Source: CALMEC01 sp964628685 (lineage in GTDB: Bacteria > Actinomycetota > Thermoleophilia > Miltoncostaeales > Miltoncostaeaceae). From it: a stretch of DNA of 64,000 bases. Under the pieces are notes generated by a model. That model worked only from the letters and a program-made list of their open reading frames with translations, did no database searches and had not been told where the DNA came from. How positions within the stretch are numbered: the stretch's first letter is position 1; every line of letters starts with the position of its first letter. The stretch spans positions 372,001 through 436,000 of the forward strand of contig CAZVNM010000001.1 in assembly GCA_964628685.1 (NCBI GenBank), read 5' to 3'. The position numbers were made by a program, and so were the translations under genes. Of the stretch, positions 62,614 to 64,000 are shown piece after piece.

Positions 62614-64000
62614 GGGTCGACGCGCGGGAAGAGCTGGGTCTCGAGCGGTGCGACCGTCACGCCGGCCATGCGACCCCACGCCGTGTCGGCGAGCACCGGG
62701 TCGGCGCCACCCACGCCCAGGGCCGTGAGCGCACGGGAGCAGACGCCCGGCATGAACGGCCACAGGAGCACCGAGACGGCGTCCACCCCCTCGGCCAGGG
62801 TGACGAGCACCTGGTCCAGCTCGCGGGCGCGGTCGGGGTCCTTGGCGAGCGTCCAGGGCGCGCGCTCCTCGACCAGCTGGTTGAGCCGGCGCACGAGTCG
62901 CCAGGCCTCCTCGGTGGCGGCGGTCACGTCGTACCGGTCGAAGGTGTCCGTGACGGCGGCCACGCGCTCGGCGATCTCGGCGGCCACACCCGCGTCGTCA
63001 CCGTGGTCGGCGGGCACGACCCCGTCGCGGTAGCGGACGACCATGCTGACCACGCGACTCACCAGGTTGCCGTACTCGTTGGCGAGCTCACCCGTGTAGC
63101 GGGCCGCGAAGCCCTCGTCGCTGAACGGGCCGTCCTCGCCGAAGCGGATCTCGCGCGCCAGGTACCAGCGCAGCGCATCGATCCCGTAGCGCTCCACGTA
63201 GGGCAGCGGGTCGATGAGGTTGCCGGTGGTCTTGGACAATCGCTCGCCCCCCTTCAGCACGAAGCCGTGGATGAAGAGCGACCGCGGCGTCTCGATGTCC
63301 GCGGCCATGAGGAGCGCCGGCCAGATGACGGCGTGGAACTTGAGGATGTCCTTGCCCAGCACCTGCAGGTCGGCCGGCCACATGCGCTCGGTGAGGTCGC
63401 GTCCCGCCACCGCATAGGTGGGTGCCGTCACGTAGTTGAGCAGCGCGTCCACCCACACGTAGACCACGTGCGCCGCGTCCCACGGCACGGGCACGCCCCA
63501 GGTGACGTTGGCGCGCGAGATCGAGATGTCCTCCACGTTCTCGATGATGCGCCGCGCCTCGTTCATGCGGTGAGCCGGCCGGACGAACGTGGGGTTCTCG
63601 TCGAACAGACGCAGCAGGCGGTCGCGGTAGGCGGAGAGGCGGAAGAACCAGTTCTCCTCCTCCACCCACTCGACCGGACGGCGGTGCTGCGGGCACTGCT
63701 GCCCCTCCAGCAGGTCGCCCTCGGCGTAGAAGGCCTCGCATGAGGTGCAGTACCAGCCGCCGTAGGTGCCCTTGTAGATGTCGCCGCGCTCGTGGATGAC
63801 CGCGAGGATGCGCTGCACCTCGGCGATGTGCTGCGGGTCGGTGGTGCGGATGAAGAAGTCGTTGGAGAGCTCGAACGTGCCCCACAGCTCCTTGAAGCGC
63901 GCAGAGATGACGTCGGTGTGCTCCTGCGGGGTCCGCCCGACCTCCTGCGCCGCCCGCGCGATCTTGTCGCCGTGCTCGTCTGTGCCGGTGAGGAAGAAGG
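62610..64000 (-). CDS. metG: Methionyl-tRNA synthetase, 5' end outside the window
   Basis: The frame is open to the window edge and reads, from the edge inward, FFLTGTDEHGDKIARAAQEV, FELSNDFFIRTTDPQHIAEV, the metal-binding segment WYCTSCEAFYAEGDLLEGQQ CPQH, and WVDALLNYVTAPTY. The KMSKS-type loop is GERLSKTTGNLIDP. About 460 residues are present. The helical anticodon domain follows, and there is no C-terminal tRNA-binding domain. It heads the metG-tatD-ksgA operon, a common bacterial cluster. Confidence 0.95.
   Translation of the reverse strand, partial: FFLTGTDEHGDKIARAAQEVGRTPQEHTDVISARFKELWGTFELSNDFFIRTTDPQHIAEVQRILAVIHERGDIYKGTYGGWYCTSCEAFYAEGDLLEGQQCPQHRRPVEWVEEENWFFRLSAYRDRLLRLFDENPTFVRPAHRMNEARRIIENVEDISISRANVTWGVPVPWDAAHVVYVWVDALLNYVTAPTYAVAGRDLTERMWPADLQVLGKDILKFHAVIWPALLMAADIETPRSLFIHGFVLKGGERLSKTTGNLIDPLPYVERYGIDALRWYLAREIRFGEDGPFSDEGFAARYTGELANEYGNLVSRVVSMVVRYRDGVVPADHGDDAGVAAEIAERVAAVTDTFDRYDVTAATEEAWRLVRRLNQLVEERAPWTLAKDPDRARELDQVLVTLAEGVDAVSVLLWPFMPGVCSRALTALGVGGADPVLADTAWGRMAGVTVAPLETQLFPRVDP

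Overview
The window is high-GC DNA from an actinobacterium-like Gram-positive. Signs are the GC-rich codon use, the metG-tatD-ksgA cluster, MMPL and FtsX-type exporters, Ser/Thr kinases with FHA partners, and many genes whose start codon lies only 6-8 nt after a TANNNT hexamer, as expected for leaderless mRNAs. Thermoleophilia or a related deep actinobacterial lineage is my guess, but the window holds no marker that settles it.

Bases 1-536 are the end of ptsI. From 537 to about 15,250 lies an accessory island read mostly on the minus strand: a decayed polymorphic-toxin (Rhs) locus broken up by insertion sequences. Read from 14,570 downward it has a 5'-truncated Rhs core with a LamG-like insert, a HINT domain and a small RNase-like tip, followed by its overlapping immunity gene. 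Next come three displaced toxin-tip/immunity modules: (i) an HNH-like tip cut by an IS, with a double-CXXCG protein; (ii) a 1,031-bp exact copy of the Rhs core 3' end carrying an HNH tip out of frame at a G9 run, with a DUF4262 protein; (iii) a YwqJ-like deaminase tip cut by an IS3 element, with an SMI1/KNR4 (SUKH) protein. Fragments of IS3, ISL3 and IS481 elements are nested around them. A toxin/ribbon-helix-helix pair is joined to the broken 5' end of rhs, and a 46-bp 3' half of a tRNA-Thr(UGU) gene lies at 15,201-15,246.

From 15,235 to 64,000 the window looks like ordinary chromosome. 15.2-23.7 kb: DUF1801, PhzF, VapBC, nitroreductase, ATP-dependent DNA ligase, LysE exporter, dodecin, hotdog thioesterase, a flavoprotein and a membrane protein. 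23.7-30.3 kb: a CPA2 antiporter fused to USP-like domains, then two Ser/Thr kinases and two tail-anchored FHA proteins. 30.4-35.7 kb: an Lhr-type helicase overlapping a Nei/Fpg-like glycosylase. 36-41.8 kb: glyS, a LysE exporter, a broken PIN toxin with an AbrB antitoxin, a CBS protein and NDH-2. 41.8-49.2 kb: an ABC ATPase with its FtsX permease, and an MMPL exporter coupled to a TetR regulator with a clear operator. 49.2-56.7 kb: ftsH, a YihY protein, ppk1, and a subtilase with a small membrane protein. 56.8-64 kb: ispE and dxs (MEP isoprenoid pathway), a ThrH-like phosphatase, a second VapBC-like pair, and ksgA-tatD-metG.

The most notable system is the toxin archive. The toxin tips are damaged or out of frame, but all four immunity ORFs are intact, and three of the four tips overlap the immunity start by 3-4 bases (ATGA or GTGA).
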